From contig NZ_JASHKN010000004.1 in NCBI RefSeq assembly GCF_030056735.1, forward strand, positions 91,412-155,411: a DNA stretch of 64,000 nt, given 5' to 3'. The DNA is from Rhodococcus sp. IEGM 1409 (GTDB taxonomy: Bacteria > Actinomycetota > Actinomycetes > Mycobacteriales > Mycobacteriaceae). Positions within the stretch are counted from its first letter, which is position 1. Each line of letters starts with the position of its first letter. The notes beneath the pieces are model-generated. The model did not search any database, was not told the origin of the DNA, and saw nothing but the letters and a program-made list of their open reading frames with translations. Positions 17,126 to 27,583 of the stretch are shown here, in pieces. The position numbers and the translations under genes were made by a program.

Positions 17126-18853
17126 ATGCTCCCAACACGCACACTGGTTCGATCGATGACGTTCGTTGCAGCCACCGCGGTGGCTGCGGGTTCGTTGGCG
17201 GCCTGCTCGGAAAGCGCCGAGCAGGTTCCGTCCATCGGATACGCCATCGACAACTCCATCACCACGTACAACGCCAACACGACAGCTGGGTCGGTGTCCG
17301 GAGCGATGGCCGCGTTCGGCCGGGTGCTTCCCGGTTTCACGTTCACCGGTCCGGCGGGGGCGCCTGTGTCGGACACCGACATCGGAACGGCGTCGGAGTT
17401 GCCCAGTGACGTGCTCACCGTCTCGTACAAGCTCAATCCGGCTTCCGTGTACTCCGACGGGATTCCGATGTCCTGTGACGATCTGGTCCTCACGTGGGCA
17501 GCGTCGAGTGGCAGGTTCACCGAAGACGTCGACGGTGCCGTCAAGCCCATGTTCGACACGGCGAACAATCTCGGTTACGCGGACATCGACCGGATCGACT
17601 GCCAGAGCGGGTCGAAGGACGCGACGGTGTTCTTCAAACCCGGGCGATCGTTCACCGATTGGCGTTCGTTGTTCGGTGCGACTGCGTTGATGCCTTCACA
17701 CATCGTGACGCAGCGCACGGGCGTCAGCGACGTGGTGAGCGCGGTGAATGCCGGTGACACCGAAGCGTTGTCGAAGATCGCGGACTTCTGGAACATCGGG
17801 TGGAACCTGACTCCAGGTCAGGTGGACACTTCGGTACTGCCTTCCGCCGGACCGTATCGAATCGACTCGTACAGTGCCGACGACGGTCTGGTGCTGGTCG
17901 CGAACGAGCGGTGGTGGGGTAACCAGCCGGCGACCGATCGCATCGTCGTCTGGCCGCGTGGTGTGAATCTGAACGAGGATCTCGACAAGAACTCGATCGA
18001 GGTCGTCGACGTCGCTTCCGGGTCGGCAGGCGAGCTCGGTACGCCGTCCGGTTTCGACGTCCAGCAGATTCCGTCGCGGTCGATCGAGCAGTTCGTTCTC
18101 GCGACGTCTGGTTCTCTGGGCGACGAAGCCGCGCGGCGAGCGTTCGCGCATTGTGTTCCGCGGTCAGCGTTGTTCGAGAAGTTCGGGCAGACGGAGAATG
18201 CGCCGCAGGCCGGCCTGGGCTCCGGCGTGGTCGATTCGCGACTGATGGCGCCGGATTCACTGGTCTACAGCGACGCCGCTGCGGTCGACGGTGATCGGTA
18301 CGCCAATTCCGACGTCGAGGCTGCGAAGACTTCGTTGTCGGAAGCGGACCTCGAACAGTTGACCGTCCGAGTCGGGTACCTGGCGCCGGACCCGGTGCGG
18401 GCGCAGATCGTCTCCGAAGCCAAAGCCGCGTGTGCTCCGGCGGGAATCACGATCGAGGACGCGAGTAGCGAGAGCTTCGATCCTGCGAATCTGTCGTCAG
18501 GGGGAGTCGACGCTGTGCTTTCCGGCATGGCCGGCAAAGTCGGGGCAGGGGGAACAGCGAGCATGATCGACGCGCGCGGCGCGTTGCGATCGGGCAACGG
18601 CGCGAACCTAGGCAATTACGGAAACGCGAGGATCGATCAGATCATCGATCAGTTGAACGTGGATGCGAGCACGAGTGCGCAATTGGGACTCTCGGTGGAG
18701 GCGGAGAACATCCTCTGGACTCAGGTGCCTACGATTCCACTGTTCAATCAACTACGAACTGTCGCTGTAGCTCCAGGCATGTCGGCAGTCTTGGTCAATC
18801 CGACTCGGGCCGCTACCGGCTGGAACATGGACAGATGGGTACTACGCAGATGA
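17126..18853 (+). CDS. Family 5 (oligopeptide-type) solute-binding lipoprotein, orphan
   Basis: The 575-residue protein has a signal peptide with lipobox SLAAC (Cys at residue 27) and the SBP family 5 pattern (SYKLNPASVYSDGIPMSCDD, PSAGPYRIDSYSADDGLVLV, ERWWGNQPATDRIVV). Such proteins bind peptides, heme or lipopeptides for Opp/Dpp-type importers, but no permease or ATPase is adjacent. The same orphan lies between secF and apt in M. tuberculosis (Rv2585c), so the placement is old, and a role with the Sec machinery or an unlinked importer is possible. The stop overlaps apt by ATGA. Confidence 0.88.
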   Translation: MLPTRTLVRSMTFVAATAVAAGSLAACSESAEQVPSIGYAIDNSITTYNANTTAGSVSGAMAAFGRVLPGFTFTGPAGAPVSDTDIGTASELPSDVLTVSYKLNPASVYSDGIPMSCDDLVLTWAASSGRFTEDVDGAVKPMFDTANNLGYADIDRIDCQSGSKDATVFFKPGRSFTDWRSLFGATALMPSHIVTQRTGVSDVVSAVNAGDTEALSKIADFWNIGWNLTPGQVDTSVLPSAGPYRIDSYSADDGLVLVANERWWGNQPATDRIVVWPRGVNLNEDLDKNSIEVVDVASGSAGELGTPSGFDVQQIPSRSIEQFVLATSGSLGDEAARRAFAHCVPRSALFEKFGQTENAPQAGLGSGVVDSRLMAPDSLVYSDAAAVDGDRYANSDVEAAKTSLSEADLEQLTVRVGYLAPDPVRAQIVSEAKAACAPAGITIEDASSESFDPANLSSGGVDAVLSGMAGKVGAGGTASMIDARGALRSGNGANLGNYGNARIDQIIDQLNVDASTSAQLGLSVEAENILWTQVPTIPLFNQLRTVAVAPGMSAVLVNPTRAATGWNMDRWVLRR

Positions 18854-19428
18854 CCGTCTCGAATGGCGTTGCAATGCACACGCCTGAAGAATTGATCGCA
18901 ATCCACCGGGCTGCCGGAGACGCCGTTGTTCGGCTGACCCGCTGGGCAGACAACTTCCCGGGCCCTGGAGTGCGGTTCGCCGATCTGACTCCGGTGTTCG
19001 CCGACGCCGAGGGATTCGGCGCCGTGCTCGACGCTCTTGTCGCCTGTGCCCCGGACGCCGACACGATCGCGGCCGTCGATGCCCGCGGATTCCTGCTCGG
19101 TGCCGGCGCAGCCGCGAAGATGGGTGCTGGGGTGGTGGCCGTGCGCAAGGTCGGCAAATTGCCGCCGCCGGTGCTCTCTCGCTCGTACAGCCTCGAGTAC
19201 GGATCGTCGACTCTCGAGATCCCGGCAAACGGCTTCGATCTCACCGGGCGGAACGTTCTGGTGATCGACGACGTTCTGGCTACCGGAGGGACACTCGAGG
19301 CGGCTGTACAGTTGGTTGAGTTGGGTGGAGCGAACGTCGTCGGCGTCGCAGTGGTACTCGAGATCGAGGAATTGCGCGGTCGAGATCGCTTCTCGAAGTA
19401 CCCACTGACATCCCTGGTGAAGGTCTGA
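18850..19428 (+). CDS. apt: Adenine phosphoribosyltransferase
   Basis: The 192-residue type I phosphoribosyltransferase makes AMP from adenine and PRPP. The PRPP-binding loop VLVIDDVLATGGTLEAA is intact, with the type I fold features FPGPGVRFADLTPV, AVDARGFLLGAGAA and VRKVGKLPPP around the substrate. ATG 18850 was chosen because it overlaps the upstream stop (ATGA); an ATG at 18835 would add five residues. It is transcribed with secDF and sits just before rel, as in mycobacteria. Confidence 0.95.
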   Translation: MTVSNGVAMHTPEELIAIHRAAGDAVVRLTRWADNFPGPGVRFADLTPVFADAEGFGAVLDALVACAPDADTIAAVDARGFLLGAGAAAKMGAGVVAVRKVGKLPPPVLSRSYSLEYGSSTLEIPANGFDLTGRNVLVIDDVLATGGTLEAAVQLVELGGANVVGVAVVLEIEELRGRDRFSKYPLTSLVKV

Positions 19429-19443
19429 GTATTAAAGTTGTCT

Positions 19444-19469
19444 CCTGGGGGTCGAGTTAGACCTCCAGG
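19444..19469 (+). terminator. Hairpin between apt and rel
   Basis: CCTGGGGGTC and GACCTCCAGG form a 10-bp stem (one G-T pair) with a 6-base loop, 15 bases after the apt stop. It is a likely terminator or attenuator before rel. Confidence 0.6.
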
Positions 19470-19526
19470 GCAATTACCCGATGCAGGGCGGTTGCCTCAT
19501 CCAACTCGGTGGTAGGAGGTGGCGAC

Positions 19527-21938
19527 ATGACGTCGAATCTTGATCGATCACAGAACTCGGGTGCAGTGTCGCAGGAGACGGGTGCAGTTCCCGCTCCGGA
19601 GACGACACCATCGAAGTCCGCGGTGCCCGACGATTCGGGATCTGCGCAAACTACTGGCAATCGGGGTGGGCAGAACCTGGCCGTGCCCGCTTCCGCCTCT
19701 CGTAGGGTGCGCGCTCGGCTTGCTCGGCGCATCACCGGTCAGCGCAACGCCACCATCCGCCCGGTGCTCGAGCCGTTGGTCAGCCTCCACCGTGAGCTGT
19801 ATCCGAAGGCCGACCTCGCGCTGCTCCAGCGTGCGTACGACGTCGCCGAGGACAGACATTCGAGCCAGCGGCGCAAGTCCGGCGATCCGTACATCACGCA
19901 TCCGTTGGCCGTCGCAAGCATTCTGGCCGAGTTGGGAATGGACACCACCACTCTCGTTGCCGCCCTTCTGCACGACACGGTCGAGGACACCGGTTACTCA
20001 CTCGAAGAGTTGACCAAGGATTTCGGTGACGAGGTCGCTCACCTCGTCGACGGAGTCACCAAGCTCGACAAGGTCGTTCTGGGCACCGCAGCCGAGGGCG
20101 AAACCATCCGCAAGATGATCATCGCAATGGCGCGGGACCCGCGCGTGCTCGTGATCAAGGTTGCGGATCGACTGCACAACATGCGCACGATGCGATTCCT
20201 GCCGCCCGAAAAGCAGGCGCGCAAGGCGCGAGAGACTCTCGAAGTCATTGCGCCACTTGCGCATCGTCTCGGTATGGCTACCGTCAAGTGGGAACTCGAG
20301 GACCTCTCGTTCGCGATCCTTCACCCGAAGAAGTACGACGAGATCGTTCGACTGGTCGCAGATCGCGCGCCGTCTCGTGACACCTATCTGGCCAAGGTTC
20401 GGGCAGAGATCAACTCGACTCTGTCCGCCTCACGGATCAACGCCATCGTCGAGGGCCGGCCCAAGCACTACTGGTCGATCTATCAGAAGATGATCGTCAA
20501 GGGCCGCGACTTCGACGACATCCATGATCTGGTCGGCGTCCGCATTCTGTGCGAAGAAGTGCGTGACTGTTACGCCGCGGTCGGCGTTGTCCACTCGCTG
20601 TGGCAACCGATGGCCGGTCGCTTCAAGGACTACATCGCACAGCCGCGCTACGGCGTCTACCAGTCGCTGCACACCACCGTCGTGGGACCGGAAGGCAAGC
20701 CACTGGAGGTCCAGATCCGGACCCAGGACATGCACCGGACCGCGGAGTTCGGTATCGCCGCGCACTGGCGGTACAAGGAGACCAAGGGCAAGCACGCGGG
20801 CGACATCGCCGAGGTCGACGACATGGCGTGGATGCGTCAGCTACTCGACTGGCAACGTGAAGCGGCTGATCCGGGGGAGTTCCTCGAATCGCTACGTTAC
20901 GACCTCGCGGTCAAGGAGATCTTCGTCTTCACACCGAAGGGTGACGTCATCACGTTGCCTGCCGGATCGACTCCCGTCGATTTTGCATACGCCGTGCACA
21001 CCGAAGTCGGGCACCGATGCATCGGTGCCAGGGTCAACGGCAGATTGGTCGCGCTCGAACGAACTCTCGAAAACGGCGAAGTGGTGGAGGTCTTCACGTC
21101 GAAGGCTGCCACCGCCGGGCCGAGTCGCGATTGGCAGACGTTTGTCGTCTCCCCACGCGCCAAGGCGAAGATCCGGCAGTGGTTCGCGAAGGAACGCCGT
21201 GAGGAGGCGCTCGAGTCCGGCAAGGATCAGATCGCGAAGGAAGTCCGCCGTGTGGGACTTCCGTTGCAGCGGTTGATGAATGCCGAATCGATGAGCACCA
21301 TTGCGCACGAACTTCGTTATCCCGACGTCTCCGCGTTGTATACGGCCGTAGGCGAGAGTCAGGTGTCGGCGCACCACGTCGTGCAGCGTCTGGTTGCTCA
21401 TCTGGGCGGCGTCGGCGCCGTCGAAGAGGAACTGGCCGAGCGTTCGACGCCGTCGACCATGCCGGTGCGCACACGCAGCACGGGCGACTCCGGAATCCTG
21501 GTTCCCGGGGCTCCCGGCACGGTGGCAAAGCTGGCGAAGTGTTGCACACCGGTTCCGGGCGATTCGATTCTGGGCTTCGTCACGCGCGGTGGGGCAGTCA
21601 GCGTGCACCGTACCGACTGCACCAACGCCAACTCGCTCCACGATCAGTCGGAGCGAATCATCGACGTCGAATGGGCGCCGTCAGCGACGTCGGTGTTCCT
21701 GGTTGCGATCCAGATCGAGGCGCTCGATCGTCATCGGTTGCTTTCCGACGTCACCAAGGCGTTGGCCGACGAGAAGGTGAACATCCTGTCCGCCTCAGTC
21801 ACCACCTCCGGTGACCGGGTGGCGATCAGCAAGTTCACCTTCGAGATGGGCGACCCGAAGCACCTGGGTCATGTGCTCAACGTGGTTCGCAACGTGGAAG
21901 GCGTCTACGACGTCTACCGCGTGACTTCTGCCTCGTAG
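19527..21938 (+). CDS. relA: Bifunctional (p)ppGpp synthetase/hydrolase Rel
   Basis: The 803-residue long RSH enzyme makes and degrades the alarmone (p)ppGpp. Order: HD hydrolase ([26 protein letters not shown] near residue 149), synthetase ([48 protein letters not shown]), TGS ([22 protein letters not shown]), a CC-type zinc-finger region ([22 protein letters not shown]) and ACT at the C-terminus. The RFKD motif marks a bifunctional, not synthetase-only, enzyme. ATG 19527 has AGGAGG seven bases upstream. A bidirectional terminator follows. Confidence 0.96.
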   Translation: MTSNLDRSQNSGAVSQETGAVPAPETTPSKSAVPDDSGSAQTTGNRGGQNLAVPASASRRVRARLARRITGQRNATIRPVLEPLVSLHRELYPKADLALLQRAYDVAEDRHSSQRRKSGDPYITHPLAVASILAELGMDTTTLVAALLHDTVEDTGYSLEELTKDFGDEVAHLVDGVTKLDKVVLGTAAEGETIRKMIIAMARDPRVLVIKVADRLHNMRTMRFLPPEKQARKARETLEVIAPLAHRLGMATVKWELEDLSFAILHPKKYDEIVRLVADRAPSRDTYLAKVRAEINSTLSASRINAIVEGRPKHYWSIYQKMIVKGRDFDDIHDLVGVRILCEEVRDCYAAVGVVHSLWQPMAGRFKDYIAQPRYGVYQSLHTTVVGPEGKPLEVQIRTQDMHRTAEFGIAAHWRYKETKGKHAGDIAEVDDMAWMRQLLDWQREAADPGEFLESLRYDLAVKEIFVFTPKGDVITLPAGSTPVDFAYAVHTEVGHRCIGARVNGRLVALERTLENGEVVEVFTSKAATAGPSRDWQTFVVSPRAKAKIRQWFAKERREEALESGKDQIAKEVRRVGLPLQRLMNAESMSTIAHELRYPDVSALYTAVGESQVSAHHVVQRLVAHLGGVGAVEEELAERSTPSTMPVRTRSTGDSGILVPGAPGTVAKLAKCCTPVPGDSILGFVTRGGAVSVHRTDCTNANSLHDQSERIIDVEWAPSATSVFLVAIQIEALDRHRLLSDVTKALADEKVNILSASVTTSGDRVAISKFTFEMGDPKHLGHVLNVVRNVEGVYDVYRVTSAS

Positions 21939-21944
21939 ACTGCT

Positions 21945-21984
21945 GTGCGCCTTTATTGACCGCGGGCGGTTAATAAAGGCGCAC
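21945..21984. terminator. Bidirectional terminator between rel and the cyclophilin operon
   Basis: GTGCGCCTTTATT pairs perfectly with AATAAAGGCGCAC, and the 14-base loop is itself nearly self-complementary (ACCGC/GCGGT). It lies 6 bases after the rel stop and 6 bases from the end of the convergent cyclophilin gene, so it serves both strands. Confidence 0.88.
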
Positions 21985-21990
21985 AAGGGG

Positions 21991-22818
21991 TCAGGCGACT
22001 ACTGCAGTCTCGATGGTGATCGGGGTGTTCGGTGCGCCGCCACCGGTTGCGCCCATGCCACCGTCGTCGCCGTCGGCCGCGATCTTCTCGATGGTCGCCA
22101 GGCCTGCGTCGTCGATGGTGCCGAAAACCGTGTAGTTGGGCGGCAAGACCGAATCCTCGTAGACGAGGAAGAACTGGCTGCCGTTGCTACCCGGGGCACC
22201 CGAGTTGGCCATTGCCAGCGTGCCGCGGGGGTAGACGACCGGCGAGGACAGCGCCGGATCGTTCGCGGAGTACGCAGTGGTGGGGTACTCGTTGTCGAAG
22301 CCGTAGCCCGGTCCGCCCGTTCCCTTGCCCGACGGATCGCCGCACTGCAGGATCTGCAAACCGGGGCTGGTCACGAGTCGATGGCACGGGGTGTCGTCGA
22401 AGTACTTCTGCTCGGTCAGACTCACGATGCTGTTGACCGTGCACGGGGCTTCGGCCCGGTTCAGTTGCATCCCGATCGGGCCGGCCGTCGTCGTCAAGGC
22501 CACGGTGACGATGCCCTCGGTGGACACGCCGGTGGAGCTCGGTGGATTGACGGTCTTCGCTGCACCCGCCGCGCTCGGGTACGAGCAGTCGACGGTTGCA
22601 GCGGCCTGAGCCGGGACCGGCGGGAGTGCCTCGAACTGTGACATGTCGAGCGGCGGCATGGCAGCCGTTGTGGTCTTCGCCTTGGAGGTGCTGGACGGCG
22701 AGTCCGAGCTACCGGAATCACTGGAACAACCGGCCAGAAGCAGAGCCGCGGCACTTGCAGCGGCAATGATCACGGGAAAGCGGATCACGGGAAAGCGCAT
22801 CACAGGATTGTGTCGCAT
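21991..22818 (-). CDS. Cyclophilin-type peptidyl-prolyl isomerase, lipoprotein
   Basis: The 275-residue protein has a signal peptide ending in lipobox LLLAGC, a Ser/Thr-rich linker, and a cyclophilin domain (GYGFDNEYPTTAY, RGTLAMANSGAPGSNGSQFF, YTVFGTIDDAGL). It would fold exported proteins at the outer face of the membrane. A Cys is present in CQILQCGDPSGKGTGG as in the membrane paralogue upstream. The N-terminus carries a duplicated RFPVI from a short DNA repeat. Its ATG overlaps the paralogue's stop by one base (TGATG); the two arose by tandem duplication. Confidence 0.92.
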   Translation of the reverse strand: MRHNPVMRFPVIRFPVIIAAASAAALLLAGCSSDSGSSDSPSSTSKAKTTTAAMPPLDMSQFEALPPVPAQAAATVDCSYPSAAGAAKTVNPPSSTGVSTEGIVTVALTTTAGPIGMQLNRAEAPCTVNSIVSLTEQKYFDDTPCHRLVTSPGLQILQCGDPSGKGTGGPGYGFDNEYPTTAYSANDPALSSPVVYPRGTLAMANSGAPGSNGSQFFLVYEDSVLPPNYTVFGTIDDAGLATIEKIAADGDDGGMGATGGGAPNTPITIETAVVA

Positions 22819-23699
22819 CAGTCGAGCCTTACTGTCTTGATGTCGGTGGTCAGATTCGGCTTGCCGTCACCCTCGGGCGTCGATCCGCCGGCCGCGACCT
22901 TGTCCAAAGTGGCGAGCCCGGTCTCGTCGATCGTGCCGAAAACCGTGTACTGGGGCGGAAGCTGCGAGTCGCCGTATACGAGGAAGAACTGGCTGCCGTT
23001 GCTACCGGGTGCCCCGGTGTTTGCCATTGCAACCGTGCCGCGCGCGTAGGTGACTGCCTCTTGCGCTGCGGGGTCGGTGGCGGCGTACGCCGTGGTGGGG
23101 AACTCGTTGTCGAATCCGTACCCCGGGCCGCCGCTGCCGGTGCCGGAGGGATCACCGCACTGAAGAACCTGGAGCGAGGGGCTCGTCGTCATACGGTGGC
23201 AGGTGGTGTCGTTGAAGTAGTCCTGCTGCGCCAAGCTCACGAAGCTGTTGACCGTGCACGGAGACTTCGTTCCGTCGAGCGTGAGCCCGATGTTCCCCTG
23301 TGACGTTTCGACGCTGATGCTCGGCGTCGCGTCCGGTGCGGTGGTGGGGATGCCATCGGTACGAGGAGGGTTGTTGGCCTTGGACGCGGTAGCACCGTCG
23401 GCCGGGTACGAGCAGGAAACCGTGTCGGCCAGTGGCGTCGACAGACCAGCAGGCATCGCACCCGCAGTCTGCGGCGTGAGGCTCGAGTCGTCGGCTGCAG
23501 TGTTGGTGGTGTTCGCGTCGTCGTCACTGCGGTTGCTCAACCAGATGAGGCCGCCGACGACACCGACTACGACAACTACGCCGAGTGCAGTTCCGGCTAT
23601 CGTCATCTGCTTGCGCTTGCGGGCACGTTCTGCGCGACGTTCGAGCTGACGCTCGAGCTTGCGTTTCGCCGCCTCGCGGCGTTGCTCGTTACTCGGCAC
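22818..23699 (-). CDS. Membrane-anchored cyclophilin-type peptidyl-prolyl isomerase
   Basis: The 293-residue protein starts with a basic amphipathic stretch (NEQRREAAKRKLERQLERRA), then one transmembrane helix (AGTALGVVVVVGVVGGLIWL) and an extracytoplasmic cyclophilin domain (FDNEFPTTAY, RGTVAMANTGAPGSNGSQFF, YTVFGTIDETGL). This is the layout of mycobacterial PpiB (Rv2582). The start is GTG 23699, with GGAGG nine bases upstream; the frame is open to 23807 without a ribosome site. It is the first cistron, followed by the lipoprotein paralogue. Confidence 0.92.
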   Translation of the reverse strand: MPSNEQRREAAKRKLERQLERRAERARKRKQMTIAGTALGVVVVVGVVGGLIWLSNRSDDDANTTNTAADDSSLTPQTAGAMPAGLSTPLADTVSCSYPADGATASKANNPPRTDGIPTTAPDATPSISVETSQGNIGLTLDGTKSPCTVNSFVSLAQQDYFNDTTCHRMTTSPSLQVLQCGDPSGTGSGGPGYGFDNEFPTTAYAATDPAAQEAVTYARGTVAMANTGAPGSNGSQFFLVYGDSQLPPQYTVFGTIDETGLATLDKVAAGGSTPEGDGKPNLTTDIKTVRLD

Positions 23700-23893
23700 T
23701 GCTGTAGTCCTCCGTATCGCGGGTGGATCGTGGTCGGCCGGCCGAGCGACACCCTGTGGTCGGCTTCGGCAAGCGGCTCTACTCGTCGTCAGAGTCTCCC
23801 ATTGCAACCTGAGAACTTACTGGCGGGGCAGCAGCTTAGGCTGTAACCGACACCGTGTTGTTCGTTTCCGCCCTTCGAAGAGGAGTTGCCCCC

Positions 23894-24574
23894 GTGCTCG
23901 TCACTGGTTTTCCGGCCGGGATGTTCCAAACCAACTGCTACATACTCGCCCAGGACGACGCGTGCGAATGCGTAGTCGTCGACCCGGGGCAGGATGCGGC
24001 CGAGCCGCTCTTCGAATATCTCGACTCGAAGGACATGACGGTCAACGCGGTCCTCCTGACACACGGTCATCTCGATCACGTGTGGTCGGCCCGCGAGGTC
24101 TGTGAGCGGTATTCCGTACCCGCGTACATCCATCCCGAGGATCGCTACATGCTCAGCGATCCGGCACGGGGGATCGGCCCGACGATGAAGGAATTCATCC
24201 AAGGCATGACATTCGTGGAGCCGGACGAGGTGATCGAACTGGCCGACGGCGACAAGATCACCGAGGCGGGAATGACGTTCGTCGTCGACCACACACCCGG
24301 GCACACGCAGGGATCCGTGGTGTTCCGAACCCAGGCGAACACCGAGGACGGACCCGTGGACTTGGCGTTCACCGGTGACACCCTGTTCCAGGGTTCCATC
24401 GGGCGCAGCGACCTGCCCGGCGGAAATCACGAGCAGTTGCTCGCCTCGATCGCCCGCAAGCTACTGGTACTCGGTGACGAGACCGTGGTCCTGCCCGGGC
24501 ACGGCGGCAACAGTTCGATCGGCGCCGAGCGACGCTCGAACCCGTTTCTCGTTCGACTCAGCGCACAAGAATAA
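23894..24574 (+). CDS. Metallo-beta-lactamase-fold hydrolase (glyoxalase II-like)
   Basis: The 226-residue MBL-fold enzyme has THGHLDH (56-62), the later metal ligands in HTPGHTQGS, GDTLFQGSIGRSDLPGG, and PGHGGNSSIGAE. The family hydrolyses thioesters such as S-lactoylglutathione, or mycothiol equivalents in actinobacteria; the exact substrate is unknown. GTG 23894 has AGGAG eight bases upstream. It lies 15 bp before hisS, the same pairing as Rv2581c-hisS in M. tuberculosis. Confidence 0.9.
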   Translation: MLVTGFPAGMFQTNCYILAQDDACECVVVDPGQDAAEPLFEYLDSKDMTVNAVLLTHGHLDHVWSAREVCERYSVPAYIHPEDRYMLSDPARGIGPTMKEFIQGMTFVEPDEVIELADGDKITEAGMTFVVDHTPGHTQGSVVFRTQANTEDGPVDLAFTGDTLFQGSIGRSDLPGGNHEQLLASIARKLLVLGDETVVLPGHGGNSSIGAERRSNPFLVRLSAQE

Positions 24575-24589
24575 GGAAAAGTACCTCTC

Positions 24590-25861
24590 GTGAGTAAAGC
24601 CAGCACCTTTTCTGCACCCAAAGGCATTCCGGACTACGTTCCGCCGCAGTCAGCCGAATTCGTCGCCGTTCGTGACGGTTTGACGCGCGCCGCCAGGTTG
24701 GCCGGGTACGGCCACATCGAATTGCCGATCTTCGAAGACACCGGCTTGTTCGCGCGCGGCGTCGGCGAGTCCACCGACGTCGTCAGCAAAGAGATGTACA
24801 CGTTCGCCGACCGTGGCGACCGTTCGGTGACGTTGCGTCCCGAGGGAACCGCCGGCGTCATGCGTGCCGTCATCGAGCACAGCCTCGATCGTGGACAGTT
24901 GCCTGTCAAGGTCAGCTACGCGGGCCCGTTCTTCCGCTACGAGCGCCCGCAGGCCGGTCGCTACCGCCAGTTGCAGCAGGTTGGCGTCGAGGCCATCGGG
25001 ATCGACGACCCCGCACTCGACGCTGAGGTCATCGCGATCGCCGACGCCGGGTTCCGGTCGTTGGGGCTCGACGGCTTCCGCCTCGAAATCACCTCTCTCG
25101 GCGACGACACCTGCCGCCCGCAGTACCGCGAACTGCTGCAGGAGTTTCTCTTTGCACTTCCGCTCGACGAGGACACGCGTCGACGCGCGGAGATCAACCC
25201 GCTCCGGGTGCTCGACGACAAGCGCCCGGATGTACGTGAGATGACTGCGGGCGCACCGCTCATGCTCGATCACCTGTCGGAGAGCTGCAAGGCCCACTTC
25301 GACGAGGTGCTCGCGCACCTCGACGCCTTGGGTGTGCCCTATGTCGTCAACCCGCGCATGGTTCGCGGCCTCGATTACTACACCAAGACGACCTTCGAAT
25401 TCGTGCACGACGGACTGGGCGCGCAGTCCGGAATCGGCGGCGGTGGTCGTTACGACGGTCTGATGGAACAACTGGGCGGACAGCCGCTCTCGGGGATCGG
25501 GTTCGGAATCGGCGTCGACCGCACGGTTCTCGCTCTCGAGGCCGAGGGAAAGTCGGTTGCGCCACCGGCACGTGTCGATGTCTTCTGTGTGCCGATGGGC
25601 GCCGATGCGAAGGCGGCACTGGTGAAGATCGCGCATCAGTTGCGTGCCAACGGAATTCGTGTCGACCTGGCGTACGGAAATCGTGGCGTGAAGGGCTCGA
25701 TGAAAGCAGCTGATCGTTCGGGTGCCGCAATCGCGTTGGTTCTCGGCGAGCGTGAGCTCGAAGAGGGCCTCGTCGTTGTCAAACAGTTGGCAACAGGTGA
25801 GCAGGAGACGGTTGCGCTCGACCAGGTTGTCGACAAGCTCGGGGATCTCGTTGAGCACTGA
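24590..25861 (+). CDS. hisS: Histidyl-tRNA synthetase
   Basis: The 423-residue class II synthetase has motif 2 ([18 protein letters not shown]), [17 protein letters not shown], histidine-specific loops ([24 protein letters not shown]), motif 3 ([10 protein letters not shown]) and a C-terminal anticodon-binding domain ([14 protein letters not shown]). GTG 24590. The C-terminal codons overlap the start of the downstream membrane gene by 11 bases. Confidence 0.97.
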   Translation: MSKASTFSAPKGIPDYVPPQSAEFVAVRDGLTRAARLAGYGHIELPIFEDTGLFARGVGESTDVVSKEMYTFADRGDRSVTLRPEGTAGVMRAVIEHSLDRGQLPVKVSYAGPFFRYERPQAGRYRQLQQVGVEAIGIDDPALDAEVIAIADAGFRSLGLDGFRLEITSLGDDTCRPQYRELLQEFLFALPLDEDTRRRAEINPLRVLDDKRPDVREMTAGAPLMLDHLSESCKAHFDEVLAHLDALGVPYVVNPRMVRGLDYYTKTTFEFVHDGLGAQSGIGGGGRYDGLMEQLGGQPLSGIGFGIGVDRTVLALEAEGKSVAPPARVDVFCVPMGADAKAALVKIAHQLRANGIRVDLAYGNRGVKGSMKAADRSGAAIALVLGERELEEGLVVVKQLATGEQETVALDQVVDKLGDLVEH

Positions 25862-26480
25862 GGCCGAACCGGTTTCGCTCGATCTGGTTCCCGTGGCGTT
25901 GATCGCGCCGCGGCTGAAGAAGTTCGCCGTTGTTGTCGTGGTGTTCGGTGTGGTCGTCGGGTTGATCGTCAGTGTGTTCTCGACGGCGACCGTTGGAGTG
26001 ATCGTCGGCGCCGTCATCGCGGTGCCGACGTCACTGGCGATTCTGATGACGCTGCGACGACACATCACGTTGTACGGCAACAGGGTTCGTGCGCAAGCTG
26101 GTTTTCGAACCAATGACGTCGACGTGGCCGAGGTACTCACAGCGGCGTTGACGGTGCGATCCGGGCGGATCAGCGAGGTCAGCCTGACACTCGGCGACGG
26201 ACGGTCCACCGTTCGGATCCCGCTCGCGCTGTATACCGCGGGGGGTGGGCGTGAGTTGGAGATCCTTGCACTCCGCAAGCTCGCCAACGCCCTCGCTGCC
26301 AGCGAGTTGGTACCGGCTGCCGCGTTGTCTTCGGTGCTGATCGAACAGTTGCGTGCCGAAGCCCGCGGCGCCGGACTGGCCGAGCGTCCGCTGTACCGCG
26401 CCGTCGAACTCGTGACGGCGGAGGGTCGAGTGCCGAGAACCACACTGACAGACCACGAAGTGGCCGGATTACTCGACTAG
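25851..26480 (+). CDS. Conserved membrane protein of unknown function
   Basis: The 209-residue protein has two adjacent transmembrane segments ([19 protein letters not shown] and [20 protein letters not shown]) and a soluble C-terminal part ([37 protein letters not shown]). I recognise no family. The TTG at 25851 was chosen because GGGGA lies five bases upstream; the open frame upstream runs inside hisS. It is translationally coupled to hisS and 66 bp ahead of mdh. Confidence 0.7.
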   Translation: MSTEAEPVSLDLVPVALIAPRLKKFAVVVVVFGVVVGLIVSVFSTATVGVIVGAVIAVPTSLAILMTLRRHITLYGNRVRAQAGFRTNDVDVAEVLTAALTVRSGRISEVSLTLGDGRSTVRIPLALYTAGGGRELEILALRKLANALAASELVPAAALSSVLIEQLRAEARGAGLAERPLYRAVELVTAEGRVPRTTLTDHEVAGLLD

Positions 26481-26546
26481 CGTGGAAACCGTTCTTACAG
26501 CGTTGTAGAACGGACAGTCGTGAAAACGGCAGGTGAGGAGTCGGCA

Positions 26547-27536
26547 ATGAGTATTGCGCCCGTAACCGTCACGGTGACCGGAGCGTCGGGTCAGATCGCA
26601 TACGGCATGCTTTTCCGCATAGCTGCGGGGGAGATGCTCGGCGCTGACGTCCCGATCAAACTTCGACTGCTCGAGATTTCCGCCGCCGTGTCCGCTGCCG
26701 AAGGCGTTGCGATGGAACTCGAAGACGGCGCATTTCCCTTGCTGAGCTCCATCGACATCACCGACGATCCAGAAGTCGCCTTCTCCGGCGCGAACGTCGG
26801 CATGCTGGTCGGTGCGCGTCCGCGGAGCAAGGGGATGGAGCGCGCCGACCTGCTGAGCGCGAACGGCGCGATTTTCGCAGCGCACGGGAAGGCGATCAAC
26901 AACAACGCAGCCTCGGACGTCAAGGTGCTGGTTGTGGGAAACCCGGCCAATACCAACGCACTTATCGCGATGAACAACGCGCCGGATGTACCCGACACTC
27001 GGTTCAGTGCACTGACGCGTCTCGACCACAACCGAGCGATCGCCCAGGTGGTGAAGAAGACCGGCGTTCGTGCGTCGTGGGTCCGCAAAGTGTCCGTCTG
27101 GGGAAACCATTCGGCGACGCAGTACCCGGATCTGTCACATGCGACCGTCGCGGGCAAGCCTGCGCTCGCGGTGATCGACGATCACGACTGGGTGGAGAAC
27201 GATTTCATCCCGACAGTGCAGGTGCGAGGCACCGCCATCATCGCTGCGCGCGGATCGTCTTCTGCGGCAAGTGCGGCCAGCGCGTCGATCGACCACGTCC
27301 GCGACTGGGTGATCGGTACTGCCGAGGATGACTGGGTATCGATGGCCGTGTGTTCGGACGGTTCCTACGGAGTACCCGAAGGATTGATCTCGTCCTTCCC
27401 GGTGACCTGTGCCGGTGGTGAATTCGCCATAGTTCAGGGCCTCGCGATCGACGACTTCTCGCGCGAACGGATCGACCTGTCCGTCAGCGAATTGGAGCAG
27501 GAGCGTGCGTCGGTCCGGGAGCTGGGCTTCGTCTGA
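26547..27536 (+). CDS. mdh: Malate dehydrogenase
   Basis: The 329-residue NAD-dependent enzyme of the TCA cycle interconverts malate and oxaloacetate. NAD-binding [19 protein letters not shown], active-site region [10 protein letters not shown] with the substrate Arg/Asp, and [15 protein letters not shown] with the catalytic His are all visible. It belongs to the cytosolic/Thermus-type MDH group. ATG 26547 has GAGGAG six bases upstream. It ends in a shared terminator with the convergent secretion-substrate operon. Confidence 0.96.
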   Translation: MSIAPVTVTVTGASGQIAYGMLFRIAAGEMLGADVPIKLRLLEISAAVSAAEGVAMELEDGAFPLLSSIDITDDPEVAFSGANVGMLVGARPRSKGMERADLLSANGAIFAAHGKAINNNAASDVKVLVVGNPANTNALIAMNNAPDVPDTRFSALTRLDHNRAIAQVVKKTGVRASWVRKVSVWGNHSATQYPDLSHATVAGKPALAVIDDHDWVENDFIPTVQVRGTAIIAARGSSSAASAASASIDHVRDWVIGTAEDDWVSMAVCSDGSYGVPEGLISSFPVTCAGGEFAIVQGLAIDDFSRERIDLSVSELEQERASVRELGFV

Positions 27537-27548
27537 GTTGAACTGCCC

Positions 27549-27575
27549 CCCCGGTCCGGTGACACCCGACCGGGG
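27549..27575. terminator. Hairpin between mdh and the convergent EspC-type operon
   Basis: CCCCGGTC pairs with GACCGGGG over an 11-base loop, placed 13 bases after mdh and 9 bases from the convergent gene end. Likely bidirectional. Confidence 0.65.
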
Positions 27576-27583
27576 AGTCCCGA

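Noticed and set aside
24650..26443. 597-codon antisense frame over hisS and the membrane gene
   Set aside because: Low-complexity Arg/Ser-rich product; hisS and its neighbour explain the region.
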